This document shows positions 17,917 through 28,369 of a DNA stretch of 63,899 nucleotides, in pieces. The stretch is from NCBI GenBank assembly GCA_902632445.1, contig CACPCL010000005.1:1-63899 (forward strand), given 5' to 3'. Numbering within the stretch: position 1 is the first letter of the stretch; every line of letters begins with the position of its first letter. The notes beneath the pieces are model-generated. The model was not told the DNA's origin, did no database searches, and saw nothing but the letters and a program-made list of their open reading frames with translations. Source of the DNA: an uncultured Pelagibacteraceae bacterium. Its GTDB lineage: Bacteria > Pseudomonadota > Alphaproteobacteria > Pelagibacterales > Pelagibacteraceae. Both the position numbers and the translations under genes were made by a program.

Positions 17917-18923
17917 TGATAGAATATTTACAAATCTTAGGCCAAGAAGTTTACAAAATACTTTTTTTACTGGTTCCAATTCTTGTATCTGTAGCAATGA
18001 TAGTTTGGTTAGATAGAAGAGTTTGGGGATTAGTTCAAAAAAGAAGAGGCCCAAATGTTGTAGGTCCCTTCGGTCTTTTTCAAACATTAGCTGATGCATT
18101 AAAATATATTTTCAAAGAAATTATTATTCCTGCTAGCGCTAATAAAGTAGTTTTTATTCTTGCCCCTATTATAACAATGACTCTGGCTTTAGTAGCTTGG
18201 GCTGTAATTCCCATGAGCGAAGATTTAGTTTTATCAAATATAAATGTTGGAGTTTTATATTTATTTGCTGTGTCCTCACTCGGTGTTTATGGAATAATTA
18301 TGGGCGGCTGGGCTTCAAATTCAAAATACCCTTTTCTTGGTGCAATTAGATCCGCCGCACAAATGGTTTCATATGAAGTTTCTATTGGAATAATTATAAT
18401 TAACGTACTTTTATGTGTTGGTTCACTAAACTTAAATGATATTATAATTGCTCAAAAAGATATGTGGTATGTGATACCCCTTTTTCCAATGTTTGTTATT
18501 TTTTTTATCTCTGCATTAGCAGAAACTAATAGACCACCTTTTGATCTACCTGAAGCAGAAGCAGAATTAGTAGCAGGTTACCAAACTGAATATTCTGGGA
18601 TGATGTATGCAATGTTTTGGCTGGGAGAATACGCAAATATTCTTTTAATGTGTGCGATGGGTTCAATACTTTTCCTTGGTGGTTGGTTACCAATTATGGA
18701 TGTGTATCCATTAAATGTTATACCAGCTCCAATTTGGATGATTCTAAAAATTTTATTTTTATTTTTATTATTTGCTCTTATTAAGGCTATAGTTCCAAGG
18801 TATAGATATGATCAGCTTATGAGACTAGGGTGGAAAATTTTCTTACCATTCTCATTAATATATTTGGTATTGACTGCAAGTTTTTTATTTTATTTTGATA
18901 AATTGCCTAAGGGAAATTTTTAA
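17916..18923 (+). CDS. nuoH: NADH-quinone oxidoreductase subunit H
   Basis: Membrane subunit that joins the peripheral arm to the proton-pumping arm and lines the quinone tunnel. It has 335 residues and about eight hydrophobic helices. The conserved acidic loop [18 protein letters not shown] (about residues 204-221) is intact. It overlaps both neighbours by one base. Confidence 0.98.
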   Translation: MIEYLQILGQEVYKILFLLVPILVSVAMIVWLDRRVWGLVQKRRGPNVVGPFGLFQTLADALKYIFKEIIIPASANKVVFILAPIITMTLALVAWAVIPMSEDLVLSNINVGVLYLFAVSSLGVYGIIMGGWASNSKYPFLGAIRSAAQMVSYEVSIGIIIINVLLCVGSLNLNDIIIAQKDMWYVIPLFPMFVIFFISALAETNRPPFDLPEAEAELVAGYQTEYSGMMYAMFWLGEYANILLMCAMGSILFLGGWLPIMDVYPLNVIPAPIWMILKILFLFLLFALIKAIVPRYRYDQLMRLGWKIFLPFSLIYLVLTASFLFYFDKLPKGNF

Positions 18924-19408
18924 TGAATTTAGGAAGAATTTTTAAAACTATATTTTTAATAGAGTTTATCACAGGACTATATATGGCCATAAAAGAATTA
19001 TTTAGAAGCTCAAAAACAATTAATTATCCTTTCGAAAAAGGACCGATTAGCCCAAGAATGAGAGGTGAACATGCACTTAGAAGATACCCTAATGGCGAAG
19101 AAAGATGTATTGCTTGTAAATTATGCGAAGCAGTTTGCCCTGCTCAGGCTATAACTATTGAGTCCACAGAAAGATCTGATGGTAGCAGAAAAACTACTAG
19201 ATATGATATCGATATGCTCAAGTGTATTTATTGTGGCTTATGTCAAGAGTCATGCCCTGTAGATGCAATCGTCCAGGGTCCAAATTTTGAATTTGCTACA
19301 GAAACTCGAGAAGAGCTCTACTACAATAAAGAAAAACTTTTGGATAATGGTGAAAGATGGGAGTCAGTCCTGGCGAAAAATATTAAGCTAGATAAGCCAT
19401 ATAGATAA
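18923..19408 (+). CDS. nuoI: NADH-quinone oxidoreductase subunit I
   Basis: Peripheral subunit with two [4Fe-4S] clusters (N6a, N6b). It has 161 residues and two ferredoxin motifs, [12 protein letters not shown] and [12 protein letters not shown], in the middle of the protein. The N-terminal amphipathic region ([20 protein letters not shown]) contacts the membrane arm. The next gene starts directly after its stop. Confidence 0.98.
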   Translation: MNLGRIFKTIFLIEFITGLYMAIKELFRSSKTINYPFEKGPISPRMRGEHALRRYPNGEERCIACKLCEAVCPAQAITIESTERSDGSRKTTRYDIDMLKCIYCGLCQESCPVDAIVQGPNFEFATETREELYYNKEKLLDNGERWESVLAKNIKLDKPYR

Positions 19409-20035
19409 ATGATAGTTCATTCAATTTTTTTTTATTTTTTTTCTATTATAGCAATTTTTTCTTCTTTGATGGTAATTACTTCTCGAAGCACGATTAATTC
19501 AGTATTCTTTTTAATATTAGATTTTATATCTGTTGGCTGCTTATTTATAATGGTTGGAGCAGAGTTTTTAGGAATGATACTCTTAATTGTATACGTTGGA
19601 GCAGTTGCTGTTTTATTTTTATTCGTAGTAATGATGCTTAATGTTGCTGAGCAAAAACAATCATGGTTTATTGGGAAAAAATCTACACATATACCAACTG
19701 GTTTAATCGTTAGCGTATTAATTTTATTAGAATTACTTGTTGTTGTAGGTGGGTGGAAATACAAGGAAAATGTAATGTCTAGTAGCACTTTATTTTTATC
19801 AAATATATCTAACACTCATCAATTAGGTTTAGTAATGTATACTGATTATATTTTATATTTCCAATTAGCAGGAATAGTTCTTCTTTTAGCTATGATTGGA
19901 GCTATTCTTTTAACATTTAGAGAAAGAGTAGGTGTTAAAAAACAAAGTTATTTAAATCAAATTTCCAGGACCCCATTAACTGCAGTAGAGCTTAAAGACA
20001 TTAAATCTAATGAAGGAGTTAAGATTGATGATTGA
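19409..20035 (+). CDS. nuoJ: NADH-quinone oxidoreductase subunit J
   Basis: Membrane-arm subunit with about five transmembrane helices in 208 residues. The family segment [17 protein letters not shown] is present around residues 60-76. It begins on the base after the nuoI stop and overlaps the nuoK start by 8 bases. Confidence 0.96.
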   Translation: MIVHSIFFYFFSIIAIFSSLMVITSRSTINSVFFLILDFISVGCLFIMVGAEFLGMILLIVYVGAVAVLFLFVVMMLNVAEQKQSWFIGKKSTHIPTGLIVSVLILLELLVVVGGWKYKENVMSSSTLFLSNISNTHQLGLVMYTDYILYFQLAGIVLLLAMIGAILLTFRERVGVKKQSYLNQISRTPLTAVELKDIKSNEGVKIDD

Positions 20036-20339
20036 AATAGGTTTAGGTCATTACTTATCTCTTGGGGCAATAATTTTTTTCTTAGGAGTAATTGGAATTT
20101 TTCTAAACAGGAAAAATGTAATAGTAATCTTAATGTCTATCGAATTAATTTTGTTGGCAGTGAATATAAACTTAATATCATTTTCTATATTTTCAGGCGA
20201 TATTGTGGGTCAAATTTTCACCATGCTTATTTTAACAGTAGCCGCAGCTGAAGCAGCAATAGGTCTTGCTATAATCGTAGTTTATTACAGAAATAGAGGT
20301 TCTATTAGAGTGGAGGATATCCACGGAATGCAAGGATAA
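20028..20339 (+). CDS. nuoK: NADH-quinone oxidoreductase subunit K
   Basis: Small proton-channel subunit with three transmembrane helices. The start is set at ATG 20028, giving 103 residues (the family usually has 100-103), with AAGGAG about 9 bases upstream; the ATG at 20010 would add an unusual hydrophilic extension. The channel glutamates lie in [10 protein letters not shown] and [10 protein letters not shown]. nuoL begins directly after its stop. Confidence 0.97.
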   Translation: MIEIGLGHYLSLGAIIFFLGVIGIFLNRKNVIVILMSIELILLAVNINLISFSIFSGDIVGQIFTMLILTVAAAEAAIGLAIIVVYYRNRGSIRVEDIHGMQG

Positions 20340-22247
20340 ATGGAATACGCAATATTATTTTTACCGTTAATTGGTTCTATAATAGGATATTTTGGCAGAA
20401 CAATTACAAAATATTTCGCGGAAATTTCCACTAGTTTGTTTGTAAGTATTTCAGCAGTTCTATCAATCTTTGTTTTTTGGAATGGATTTAAGAATGATAT
20501 TTACGGAAATTATATAATTATTGAATGGATAAGTTCTGGTAATTTTAAAGCTAATTGGTCAATTAATATAGACCCATTGAGCTCAATTATGTTGTTGGTT
20601 GTAACTTTTGTTTCAGCTCTTGTGCATATTTATTCGATTGGATATATGAGTCACGATCCCCACAAGCCAAGATTTATGTCTTATCTTTCGTTGTTTACTT
20701 TCTCAATGCTTGCTTTGGTAGTTTCAGACAATTTTTTACAGCTTTTTTTTGGATGGGAGGGAGTTGGATTGTGCTCATATTTATTGATAGGTTTTTGGTA
20801 CAAAAAAGAAACTGCAAACAATGCTGCTATTAAAGCTTTTATAGTAAATAGAATAGGAGATTTCGGACTTGCAATCGGAATATTTTTAATTTTTTTCTTT
20901 ATCGGTAGTATTAATTTTGAAGAAGTTTTTCAATCCATAGGTCAGTATGCCGAAAAAAAAATATTCTTTTTTGGTTTTGATCTAAATTTGATAACTTTAA
21001 TATGTGTATTCCTTTTTATTGGAGCAATGGGAAAATCTGCTCAATTTTTACTTCATACTTGGTTACCTGATGCAATGGAAGGCCCAACACCAGTTTCAGC
21101 TTTAATTCATGCAGCTACAATGGTAACAGCAGGAGTTTTTCTTGTTGTCAGATGTTCTCCAATATTTGAATATTCTCAAGTTGCTTTAAACCTAGTCACA
21201 ATAGTCGGAATGATAACTGCATTATTTGCAGCTTCTGTTGCATTAGTACAAAATGACATTAAAAAAATAGTTGCTTACTCAACATGTAGTCAATTAGGTT
21301 ATATGTTTTTTGCTGCAGGTATTGGAGCTTATCATGTAGCAATGTTTCATTTGTTTACTCATGCATTTTTTAAAGCACTATTATTTTTAGGTGCTGGTTC
21401 CGTGATACATGCATTTAAGGATGAGCAAGATATAAGAAATATGGGAGGAGTGCGAAAGAAACTTCCTTTTACATATTTTTTCATGTTAATAGGAACATTA
21501 GCTTTAACTGGGTTTCCATTTCTCTCAGGTTTTTATTCAAAAGATGCTATCATTGAATTTGCATATCTTAAAAACTCTTCTTTAGGAAATTATGCAGCAA
21601 CTATAGGTATTTTCACTGCATTTTTAACCTCAATTTATTCATGGAGATTATTTTTTAAAGCTTTTCATGGGCCATACAATAATAAAAAAATTCCTATGAA
21701 TGAAACACACGAATCTCCACTGGTAATGTTAATTCCTTTAATATTTTTAGGTACTGGGGCAGTATTTTCAGGTTACTTGTTTAAAACTACTTTTATTGGA
21801 AACTACAGTAGTGATTTTTGGCAAACATCAATCTTTTTTTTGAATGAAATTAAACATGATGTCATACCTTTTTGGTTTTTATTAATTACCCCATTTTTAG
21901 TTTTAATATCAATACCTCTCTCATTTTATTTTTATGTACTTAATCCAAAAATTTTAGATGATTTTAAAAATACTAATATGCCTTTATACAATTTTTTACT
22001 TAATAAATGGTATATTGATGAATTATATGAAAAAGTTTTTGTAAATCCTGCAAAAAAAATAGGTTCATTTTTTTGGAAAAAAGGTGATGTAGGTATTATA
22101 GATAAGTTTGGACCAGATGGTATCTCAAAACTTGTGAAGATTATCTCTAATAAAACAGGACGATTACAAACAGGATTTATTTATGATTATGCTTTTGTGA
22201 TGTTATTAGGTCTTTCAATTCTATTAACTTATTTAATACTTAAATAA
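20340..22247 (+). CDS. nuoL: NADH-quinone oxidoreductase subunit L
   Basis: Large antiporter-like proton-pumping subunit, 635 residues. It has the typical many-helix core with GWEGVGLCSYLLIGFW, the channel lysine segment LPDAMEGPTPVSALIHAATM, and the long C-terminal lateral helix region ending in a final transmembrane helix (MLLGLSILLTYLIL). Confidence 0.98.
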   Translation: MEYAILFLPLIGSIIGYFGRTITKYFAEISTSLFVSISAVLSIFVFWNGFKNDIYGNYIIIEWISSGNFKANWSINIDPLSSIMLLVVTFVSALVHIYSIGYMSHDPHKPRFMSYLSLFTFSMLALVVSDNFLQLFFGWEGVGLCSYLLIGFWYKKETANNAAIKAFIVNRIGDFGLAIGIFLIFFFIGSINFEEVFQSIGQYAEKKIFFFGFDLNLITLICVFLFIGAMGKSAQFLLHTWLPDAMEGPTPVSALIHAATMVTAGVFLVVRCSPIFEYSQVALNLVTIVGMITALFAASVALVQNDIKKIVAYSTCSQLGYMFFAAGIGAYHVAMFHLFTHAFFKALLFLGAGSVIHAFKDEQDIRNMGGVRKKLPFTYFFMLIGTLALTGFPFLSGFYSKDAIIEFAYLKNSSLGNYAATIGIFTAFLTSIYSWRLFFKAFHGPYNNKKIPMNETHESPLVMLIPLIFLGTGAVFSGYLFKTTFIGNYSSDFWQTSIFFLNEIKHDVIPFWFLLITPFLVLISIPLSFYFYVLNPKILDDFKNTNMPLYNFLLNKWYIDELYEKVFVNPAKKIGSFFWKKGDVGIIDKFGPDGISKLVKIISNKTGRLQTGFIYDYAFVMLLGLSILLTYLILK

Positions 22248-22248
22248 A

Positions 22249-23724
22249 ATGAATTTTCCAATATTATCAACTTTAATTTTTTTACCTTTAATCAGTTCTT
22301 TATTCATTTTATTATCTAAAGAAAAAACAAGTAACAACAGCTCAATCTACATTTCTTTATTTAGCAGTATTGCTACTTTTTTTTTATCATTATTTTTGTG
22401 GTATTCTTTAGATATTAGTACTTCTGAATTTCAGTTCGTAGAAGAAAAATCCTGGATTAATAATTTTATAAAATTCAAATTAGGAGTAGACGGTATATCA
22501 ATACTTTTTATTGTTTTAACAACCTTTATCACTCCAATTTGTATTATATCATGTGTAAACAGCGTTAAAGTAAGAGTTAAAGAATTTTTAATAGCTATTT
22601 TAATATTAGAAACATTTATGATTGGTGTATTTTGCTCGCTCGATCTTGTGATCTTTTATCTATTTTTTGAGGCGGGATTAATACCAATGTTTTTAATTAT
22701 TGGAGTTTGGGGTGGGCCGAGAAGAGTTTACTCAGCCTTTAAATTTTTTCTCTTTACTTTACTTGGTTCAGTTTTAATGCTTGTAGCGATAATAATGATT
22801 TATTGGTTAACAGGTACTACAGATATCACTCAAATATATGAAATTAAAATTCCAAGAGAGTATCAAAATATATTATGGCTAGCTTTTTTTAGTTCTTTTG
22901 CAGTTAAAATGCCAATGTGGCCAGTTCACACTTGGTTACCTGACGCCCACGTTGAGGCACCAACAGCTGGCTCAGTTATACTTGCTGCAATCTTATTAAA
23001 AATGGCAGGTTATGGTTTTTTAAGGTTTTCAATACCATTATTTCCTGTGGCCTCTGAATATTTTACCCCACTTATATTTACTTTAAGTATTATCGCTATA
23101 ATTTACACTTCTTTAGTCGCGCTAATGCAAGACGATATGAAAAAATTGATTGCATATTCTTCTGTCGCTCACATGGGTTATGTCACTTTGGGAATTTTTA
23201 CTCTAACAAAACAGGGTATTGAAGGAAGTATTTATCAAATGATAAGTCATGGTTTAATTTCTGCAGCGTTATTTCTCTGTGTTGGAGTAATATACGACCG
23301 ACTACACTCAAGAATGATTAGTACATACGGCGGGTTAGTAAATTATATTCCAAAATACTCTTTTTTATTTTTGATATTTGCTCTGGCTGCACTTGGACTG
23401 CCCGGAACTTCTGGATTTTTAGGTGAGTTTCTTGTTTTAACTGGAACATTTCAAAAAAGCTATTTGGCGGCTATGTTAGCAACCTTTGGGGTAGTCCTTG
23501 GAGCTGCCTATATGCTTTGGCTTACTAAAAGAGTCATTTTTGGTGTTACAAATAATTCAGAAATTAAAAACTTAAATGATATAAATAAATCTGAAATTTT
23601 AATGTTGGTTTCACTGGCATTTTTAATCATATTTTTTGGTTTTTATCCTCTACCGTTAATGGAAACCTTTAGTGTATCTGTTAACAGTTTAATCAATAAT
23701 TATGAAACGGCGATATCAAACTAA
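22249..23724 (+). CDS. nuoM: NADH-quinone oxidoreductase subunit M
   Basis: Second antiporter-like proton-pumping subunit, 491 residues with about 14 helices. The conserved FEAGLIPMFLIIGVWGG and LPDAHVEAPTAGSVILA segments, with the channel Glu and Lys residues, are present. One base separates it from nuoL and two from nuoN. Confidence 0.98.
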   Translation: MNFPILSTLIFLPLISSLFILLSKEKTSNNSSIYISLFSSIATFFLSLFLWYSLDISTSEFQFVEEKSWINNFIKFKLGVDGISILFIVLTTFITPICIISCVNSVKVRVKEFLIAILILETFMIGVFCSLDLVIFYLFFEAGLIPMFLIIGVWGGPRRVYSAFKFFLFTLLGSVLMLVAIIMIYWLTGTTDITQIYEIKIPREYQNILWLAFFSSFAVKMPMWPVHTWLPDAHVEAPTAGSVILAAILLKMAGYGFLRFSIPLFPVASEYFTPLIFTLSIIAIIYTSLVALMQDDMKKLIAYSSVAHMGYVTLGIFTLTKQGIEGSIYQMISHGLISAALFLCVGVIYDRLHSRMISTYGGLVNYIPKYSFLFLIFALAALGLPGTSGFLGEFLVLTGTFQKSYLAAMLATFGVVLGAAYMLWLTKRVIFGVTNNSEIKNLNDINKSEILMLVSLAFLIIFFGFYPLPLMETFSVSVNSLINNYETAISN

Positions 23725-23726
23725 AA

Positions 23727-25142
23727 ATGATTAATAATTTAAATATAATGTTACCTGAAATTTTTTTGTCTTTATCAATTTTTTCTATACTCATGATCGG
23801 GGTTTTTATTAAAAAAAGTTTTAATATAATTTTTAATCTAACATCATTAATAATAATTGTAACAATTACAATTATTTTTACGAGTCCAAACAATGAGGAA
23901 AAAATATTTTTAGATAGTTTTACAAGAGATGCTTTTTCAAATTACTTTAAAATATTGATACTTTTATCATCACTATTTGTTCTAAATTCCTCAAAGAATT
24001 TTATTATGGACAATAGACTAGATAAGTTTGAATACCCAATTATAATTTTATTATCAATTTTGGGAATGTTTTTTATGGTAAGTTCCAATGATTTGATACT
24101 TTTTTATTTAGGTTTAGAGCTTCAATCCTTATCACTTTATATTCTCGCATCAATCGATAGAGATAACTTGAGATCAACTGAGTCTGGAATAAAGTATTTT
24201 GTTTTGAGTGCGTTATCTTCGGGTTTGCTATTATATGGTTGTTCATTGCTATATGGATTTACTGGGTCTACAAACTTTGACTTTATAGCAAGTGAACTTA
24301 ATAAAGAAAATACTGGAGCAGTATTTGCGATGGTGTTTATATTAGTTGGGCTAGCTTTCAAAGTGTCAGCTGTACCATTTCACATGTGGACTCCTGATGT
24401 TTACGAAGGAGCACCAACATCAATAACAAGCTTTTTTGCGGTTGTTCCAAAAGTAGCAGGTTTAGCGCTATTGATTAAATTTATGTCTATCCCTTTTTCA
24501 AATATTTTACTAGAATGGCAAACAATTATAATTTTTATATCTATAGCCTCTATGATTCTAGGCGCTGTAGCAGCAATGATCCAAAAAAATTTTAAAAGAC
24601 TTCTAGCTTACAGCTCCATTGGACATATTGGCTATGCTCTTGCAGGAGTAGCTACAGGTGCAATATCAGGATATGAAAGTGCAATAGTTTATATATCAAT
24701 ATATGTAATCATGAATATTGGAGCATTTTCTTGTTTGTACTTGTTGAAAAAAGATGGAATATATAAAGAAAATATTTCCGACTTATCTGGAATTTCAAAA
24801 AAACATCCTTTACTAGCTATATCATTATTAATTATTTTATTTTCTTTGGCAGGTATTCCACCATTAGGAGGGTTTTTTGCCAAATTTTATGTTTTTGTAG
24901 CTGTATTGGAGCAACAAATGTATGCATTGGCAATTATAGGTTTATTAACTACTGTTATGTCAGCATTTTATTACCTTAAAATTATTAAAACGATTTATTT
25001 TGATGATAGTTTTATAACTTTTGACTCAACAAAAAACAGGATTGCGCAAATCTCAATCTTTGCAAGCTGTACTATTTTAATATCATTTTTTTTATATCCC
25101 TCAATTCTGAATAATTTAGTCGACACTCTTTTTATAGGTTAA
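23727..25142 (+). CDS. nuoN: NADH-quinone oxidoreductase subunit N
   Basis: Third antiporter-like proton-pumping subunit, 471 residues. Recognisable motifs are YLGLELQSLSLYILAS and PFHMWTPDVYEGAPTSIT. It closes the nuoA-N set, in which all fourteen subunits are present, in the usual order, with no inserted gene. Its stop overlaps the birA start by one base. Confidence 0.98.
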   Translation: MINNLNIMLPEIFLSLSIFSILMIGVFIKKSFNIIFNLTSLIIIVTITIIFTSPNNEEKIFLDSFTRDAFSNYFKILILLSSLFVLNSSKNFIMDNRLDKFEYPIIILLSILGMFFMVSSNDLILFYLGLELQSLSLYILASIDRDNLRSTESGIKYFVLSALSSGLLLYGCSLLYGFTGSTNFDFIASELNKENTGAVFAMVFILVGLAFKVSAVPFHMWTPDVYEGAPTSITSFFAVVPKVAGLALLIKFMSIPFSNILLEWQTIIIFISIASMILGAVAAMIQKNFKRLLAYSSIGHIGYALAGVATGAISGYESAIVYISIYVIMNIGAFSCLYLLKKDGIYKENISDLSGISKKHPLLAISLLIILFSLAGIPPLGGFFAKFYVFVAVLEQQMYALAIIGLLTTVMSAFYYLKIIKTIYFDDSFITFDSTKNRIAQISIFASCTILISFFLYPSILNNLVDTLFIG

Positions 25143-25705
25143 TGAAGATTAATTTAAAAAAATTTAAAAAAGTAAGAAGTACAAATGATATAGCTATAAA
25201 CCTTATCAAAAAAAATATTTCAGCACCAACTTTGATCACATCGGAAAAACAAACCAAAGGAAGAGGTAGAATCGGAAAAAAATGGATTTCAAAAAAAGGA
25301 AATCTTTTTATTTCTATATTTTTTAAATTTGATCAAAAAAAAATAAATTTCAAACAGTTTGCAATACTTAATGCTTTTTTACTTAAAAAAGTGATTTCAA
25401 AGAAAATTTCGAGAGAAATAAGCATTAAATGGCCAAATGATCTGTTATTTAATAAAAAAAAATTTTGTGGAATTTTGCAAGAGGTGATGAGATTTAATAA
25501 TTTTGATTATTTAATAGTGGGAATAGGTTTAAATACCAACGTAACTCCACAAAACAAAAGCTTTAAATCGACTTGTTTAAAAAATATATTAAATAAAAAA
25601 ATTAGTAATCAAAAAATTTTGAGAGATATTATTAATGCTTATGAAAAATTTCTAGGTGAAAAAAATAAATTCTCATTTTTAGACTTAAAAAGGAAATACA
25701 AATAG
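25142..25705 (+). CDS. birA: Biotin--[acetyl-CoA carboxylase] ligase, catalytic-only form
   Basis: Attaches biotin to the carrier protein of acetyl-CoA carboxylase through biotinyl-AMP. It has the biotin-binding loop GRGRIGKKW and the segment IKWPNDLLF. At 187 residues it lacks the N-terminal DNA-binding domain of the E. coli repressor form and also appears to lack much of the small C-terminal domain, so it is an enzyme only. It sits immediately after nuoN, the usual alphaproteobacterial order. Confidence 0.93.
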   Translation: MKINLKKFKKVRSTNDIAINLIKKNISAPTLITSEKQTKGRGRIGKKWISKKGNLFISIFFKFDQKKINFKQFAILNAFLLKKVISKKISREISIKWPNDLLFNKKKFCGILQEVMRFNNFDYLIVGIGLNTNVTPQNKSFKSTCLKNILNKKISNQKILRDIINAYEKFLGEKNKFSFLDLKRKYK

Positions 25706-25710
25706 ATAAA

Positions 25711-26457
25711 ATGTATTATATTGTTGGTGATATCGGAAATACTTCGACAAGAATTTGCCTATTAAATAAAAAATCAAAAATATTAAAATCAGTAATTTTT
25801 GATACAAAAAATATATTTCTTAAGGGTTTTGCAAAAAAAATTTTTAAAAAATTTTTTAAAAAAGATTTAAAAAAAGAAGTATTATTTTCATGCGTTGTTC
25901 CTTTAGCTTATAAAAAGATTAAAAAAGTTCTGAAAAAAGATAATTTCGATGTTTTTGAAGTAAAAAGTCTTAAATTAAAAAAACTTATAAAATTAAATAT
26001 AAAAAATAAGAATCAACTTGGTTCTGACAGAATTGTAAATTCTATAGCAGGTAAAAAATTTCATAATTGTTTAATCATAGATTTTGGAACTGCTACGACT
26101 TTTGATATTATCAAGAATCAAACTTATGAGGGTGGTGTAATTGCCCCTGGTATAAAGTTGTCTATTAAGAATTTAAGTCAATCAACAGCTTTACTTCCGA
26201 TGTTTGAATTAAAAAATAAGCAAACAAGTTACGGCAAAAATACAAAAGACGCTTTAAATGCAGGCTTTATCTGGGGTTATGATGGTTTAATAAATAATAT
26301 AATTAATAAGATTACACATAATTGGAAAATGAATTATAAAATAATACTTACTGGAGGATATGCTAATTTATTTAAAAAAATTATTAAAAGAAAAACTATT
26401 GTTGATCAAAATATTACAATTAAGGGAATTTCTAAAGTTTATAGGGAATTAATATGA
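25711..26457 (+). CDS. coaX: Type III pantothenate kinase
   Basis: First step of coenzyme A synthesis: ATP-dependent phosphorylation of pantothenate. It has 248 residues with the ASKHA-fold motifs GDIGNTSTR (phosphate 1), GSDRIVN and DFGTATTFD (with the catalytic Asp), and GGVIAPG. Type III kinases are insensitive to CoA feedback. It overlaps the rnj start by 4 bases. Confidence 0.95.
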   Translation: MYYIVGDIGNTSTRICLLNKKSKILKSVIFDTKNIFLKGFAKKIFKKFFKKDLKKEVLFSCVVPLAYKKIKKVLKKDNFDVFEVKSLKLKKLIKLNIKNKNQLGSDRIVNSIAGKKFHNCLIIDFGTATTFDIIKNQTYEGGVIAPGIKLSIKNLSQSTALLPMFELKNKQTSYGKNTKDALNAGFIWGYDGLINNIINKITHNWKMNYKIILTGGYANLFKKIIKRKTIVDQNITIKGISKVYRELI

Positions 26458-28115
26458 GTAAAGAAGAATTGATTTTCTGTCCTTTAGGTGGTTCTGGCGA
26501 AATAGGTGGAAATATGAATTTGTATGCCTATGGAAAAGAGGACGATCTAAAATGGATTATTGTTGATATGGGCGTTTCCTTTGCTGATGACTCAGTACCT
26601 GGAGTTGATCTTATTATTCCAGACGCAGGTTTTATCATTGATAAAAAGGATGATTTACTTGGTATTGTTTTAACCCACGCTCATGAAGATCATATTGGAG
26701 CAGTTGCACATTTGTGGCCACATCTAAAATGTAAAATATACGCAACACCATTTACAGCTGCTCTTATTCTTGAAAAATTTAAAGAAAAAAAAATAGATAT
26801 TTCATCTTATTTAGAGGTAGTAGCTCTTAATAGTAAAATTAAACTTGGAAACTTTGAAATAGATTTTGTTACTTTAACACACTCTATCCTCGAGCCAAAT
26901 GGTTTAAGCATTACAACCCCCTTAGGAACAGTTTTGCACACTGGAGATTGGAAAATTGATCCTAATCCTTTGATTGGAAGTCAAATTGATGAGCAAAAAC
27001 TTAAAGCTATTGGTAAAATAGGTGTCTCAGCTATGATATGTGACTCTACAAATATTTTCAGTCCAGGTAGAGCAGGGTCGGAGTCTGAGGTAAGAGATAG
27101 TCTTCTAAGAATTATGGAAATAAAAACTAATAGAATTCTAGTAACTTCTTTTGCATCAAATGTTGCAAGAATGGAGTCCGTTTTTCACTGTGCAAAAAAA
27201 ATTGGTAGAAACATATGTCTAGTAGGAAGATCCATGCAGAGAATCTATAAAGCAGCGAAAAAATGTGGTTATCTTCAAGGTCTGATAGAACCTTTAGAAC
27301 CAAGAGATGCAAAAAAAGTAAAAAAAAATAAAATTTTATATTTAGCTACAGGTAGTCAGGGAGAACCAATGGGAGCTATGAATAGGATAATTAATGGTAT
27401 CCATCCGGATGTTCATCTTGAAGGTGGCGATTGCGTAATTTTCTCATCTAAAATTATACCAGGTAATGAAAAAAAATTATATCATTTACAAAACCTGATT
27501 GTAAAAAATAAGATGGAAATGATCAGTGAAGAAAATGCTTTTGTACATGTATCAGGTCACCCAAACAGAGACGATTTAAAAGATATGTACAAGTGGGTGA
27601 AACCACAGTGTGTTATACCTGTACATGGAGAACATAGACATATGGCAGAGCATGTAAGTTTTGCAAAAGAAATGCAAGTCCCAAAAACTTTGTTAATTGA
27701 AAATGGAGATATAATTAAAATTTTGCCAGGGGATCAACCTCAAATAGTTGATAAAGCTCCATCAGGAAAAATTTATCTTGACGGAAGTATTAACGTCGAA
27801 ACTGACTCTAAATCAATAAAGGACAGAAAAAATTTGTCAGTGAATGGCTACTTAGAAATAACATTAATTGTTACAAATAATGGAAATGTTAAAAAGCCAA
27901 TAATTTCTTATAAGGGCATACCTGAAAAAAATGAAGACAGTACTTTTATTTTTGATATGGAGGACGAAATAATGAATATATGCAGAACTTTCTCAATGGA
28001 TAACAAAAAACAACAACAAAATTTAATTGAAACTTTAAAACAAAACTGCAGAAAAATAGTTAAAGAAAAAACTGGAAAAAAACCTTTTACTAATATCAAT
28101 ATTGCTAGGATCTAA
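26454..28115 (+). CDS. rnj: Ribonuclease J (metallo-beta-lactamase / beta-CASP)
   Basis: Exo/endoribonuclease in RNA maturation and decay. It has 553 residues. Metal ligands lie in HAHEDHIGAV (about 77-86), HSILEPNG and HTGDWKID; the beta-CASP motif HVSGHPNRDD and the C-terminal HGEHRHM are clear. It follows coaX and precedes a DUF1467 gene, as in many alphaproteobacteria. Confidence 0.96.
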   Translation: MSKEELIFCPLGGSGEIGGNMNLYAYGKEDDLKWIIVDMGVSFADDSVPGVDLIIPDAGFIIDKKDDLLGIVLTHAHEDHIGAVAHLWPHLKCKIYATPFTAALILEKFKEKKIDISSYLEVVALNSKIKLGNFEIDFVTLTHSILEPNGLSITTPLGTVLHTGDWKIDPNPLIGSQIDEQKLKAIGKIGVSAMICDSTNIFSPGRAGSESEVRDSLLRIMEIKTNRILVTSFASNVARMESVFHCAKKIGRNICLVGRSMQRIYKAAKKCGYLQGLIEPLEPRDAKKVKKNKILYLATGSQGEPMGAMNRIINGIHPDVHLEGGDCVIFSSKIIPGNEKKLYHLQNLIVKNKMEMISEENAFVHVSGHPNRDDLKDMYKWVKPQCVIPVHGEHRHMAEHVSFAKEMQVPKTLLIENGDIIKILPGDQPQIVDKAPSGKIYLDGSINVETDSKSIKDRKNLSVNGYLEITLIVTNNGNVKKPIISYKGIPEKNEDSTFIFDMEDEIMNICRTFSMDNKKQQQNLIETLKQNCRKIVKEKTGKKPFTNINIARI

Positions 28116-28369
28116 TGGGTATAACAGGTTCCATAATAGTTTATGTAATGATTTGGTGGATAATATTTTTTTCAGTATTACCAATTGGCATTCAATCAAA
28201 TAAAGAAGTTTTTAAGGAAAAAATTGGCGGAATGGATCCAGGAGCTCCTAAAAATCCTAAAATAGCAAAAAAATTTTTAATAACAACATTAATTACTACT
28301 ATAATTTTTGCAGTAATATATTATCTTGTTAAAATTGATTTAATTAATTTAAGAGAATTTTTACAATAA
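28115..28369 (+). CDS. DUF1467 family small membrane protein
   Basis: 84 residues with two predicted transmembrane helices (about 6-27 and 52-70) and a conserved connecting segment containing GAPKNPKIAKKF. This matches the DUF1467 family, found between rnj and proS across alphaproteobacteria. Its function is unknown. Single-base overlaps with both neighbours indicate cotranscription. Confidence 0.85.
   Translation: MGITGSIIVYVMIWWIIFFSVLPIGIQSNKEVFKEKIGGMDPGAPKNPKIAKKFLITTLITTIIFAVIYYLVKIDLINLREFLQ

Noticed and set aside
19432-19815. 127-codon minus-strand frame inside nuoJ
   Set aside because: Antisense shadow of a hydrophobic membrane gene; composition (Thr, Ile, Lys, Asn) reflects the reverse complement of nuoJ codons.
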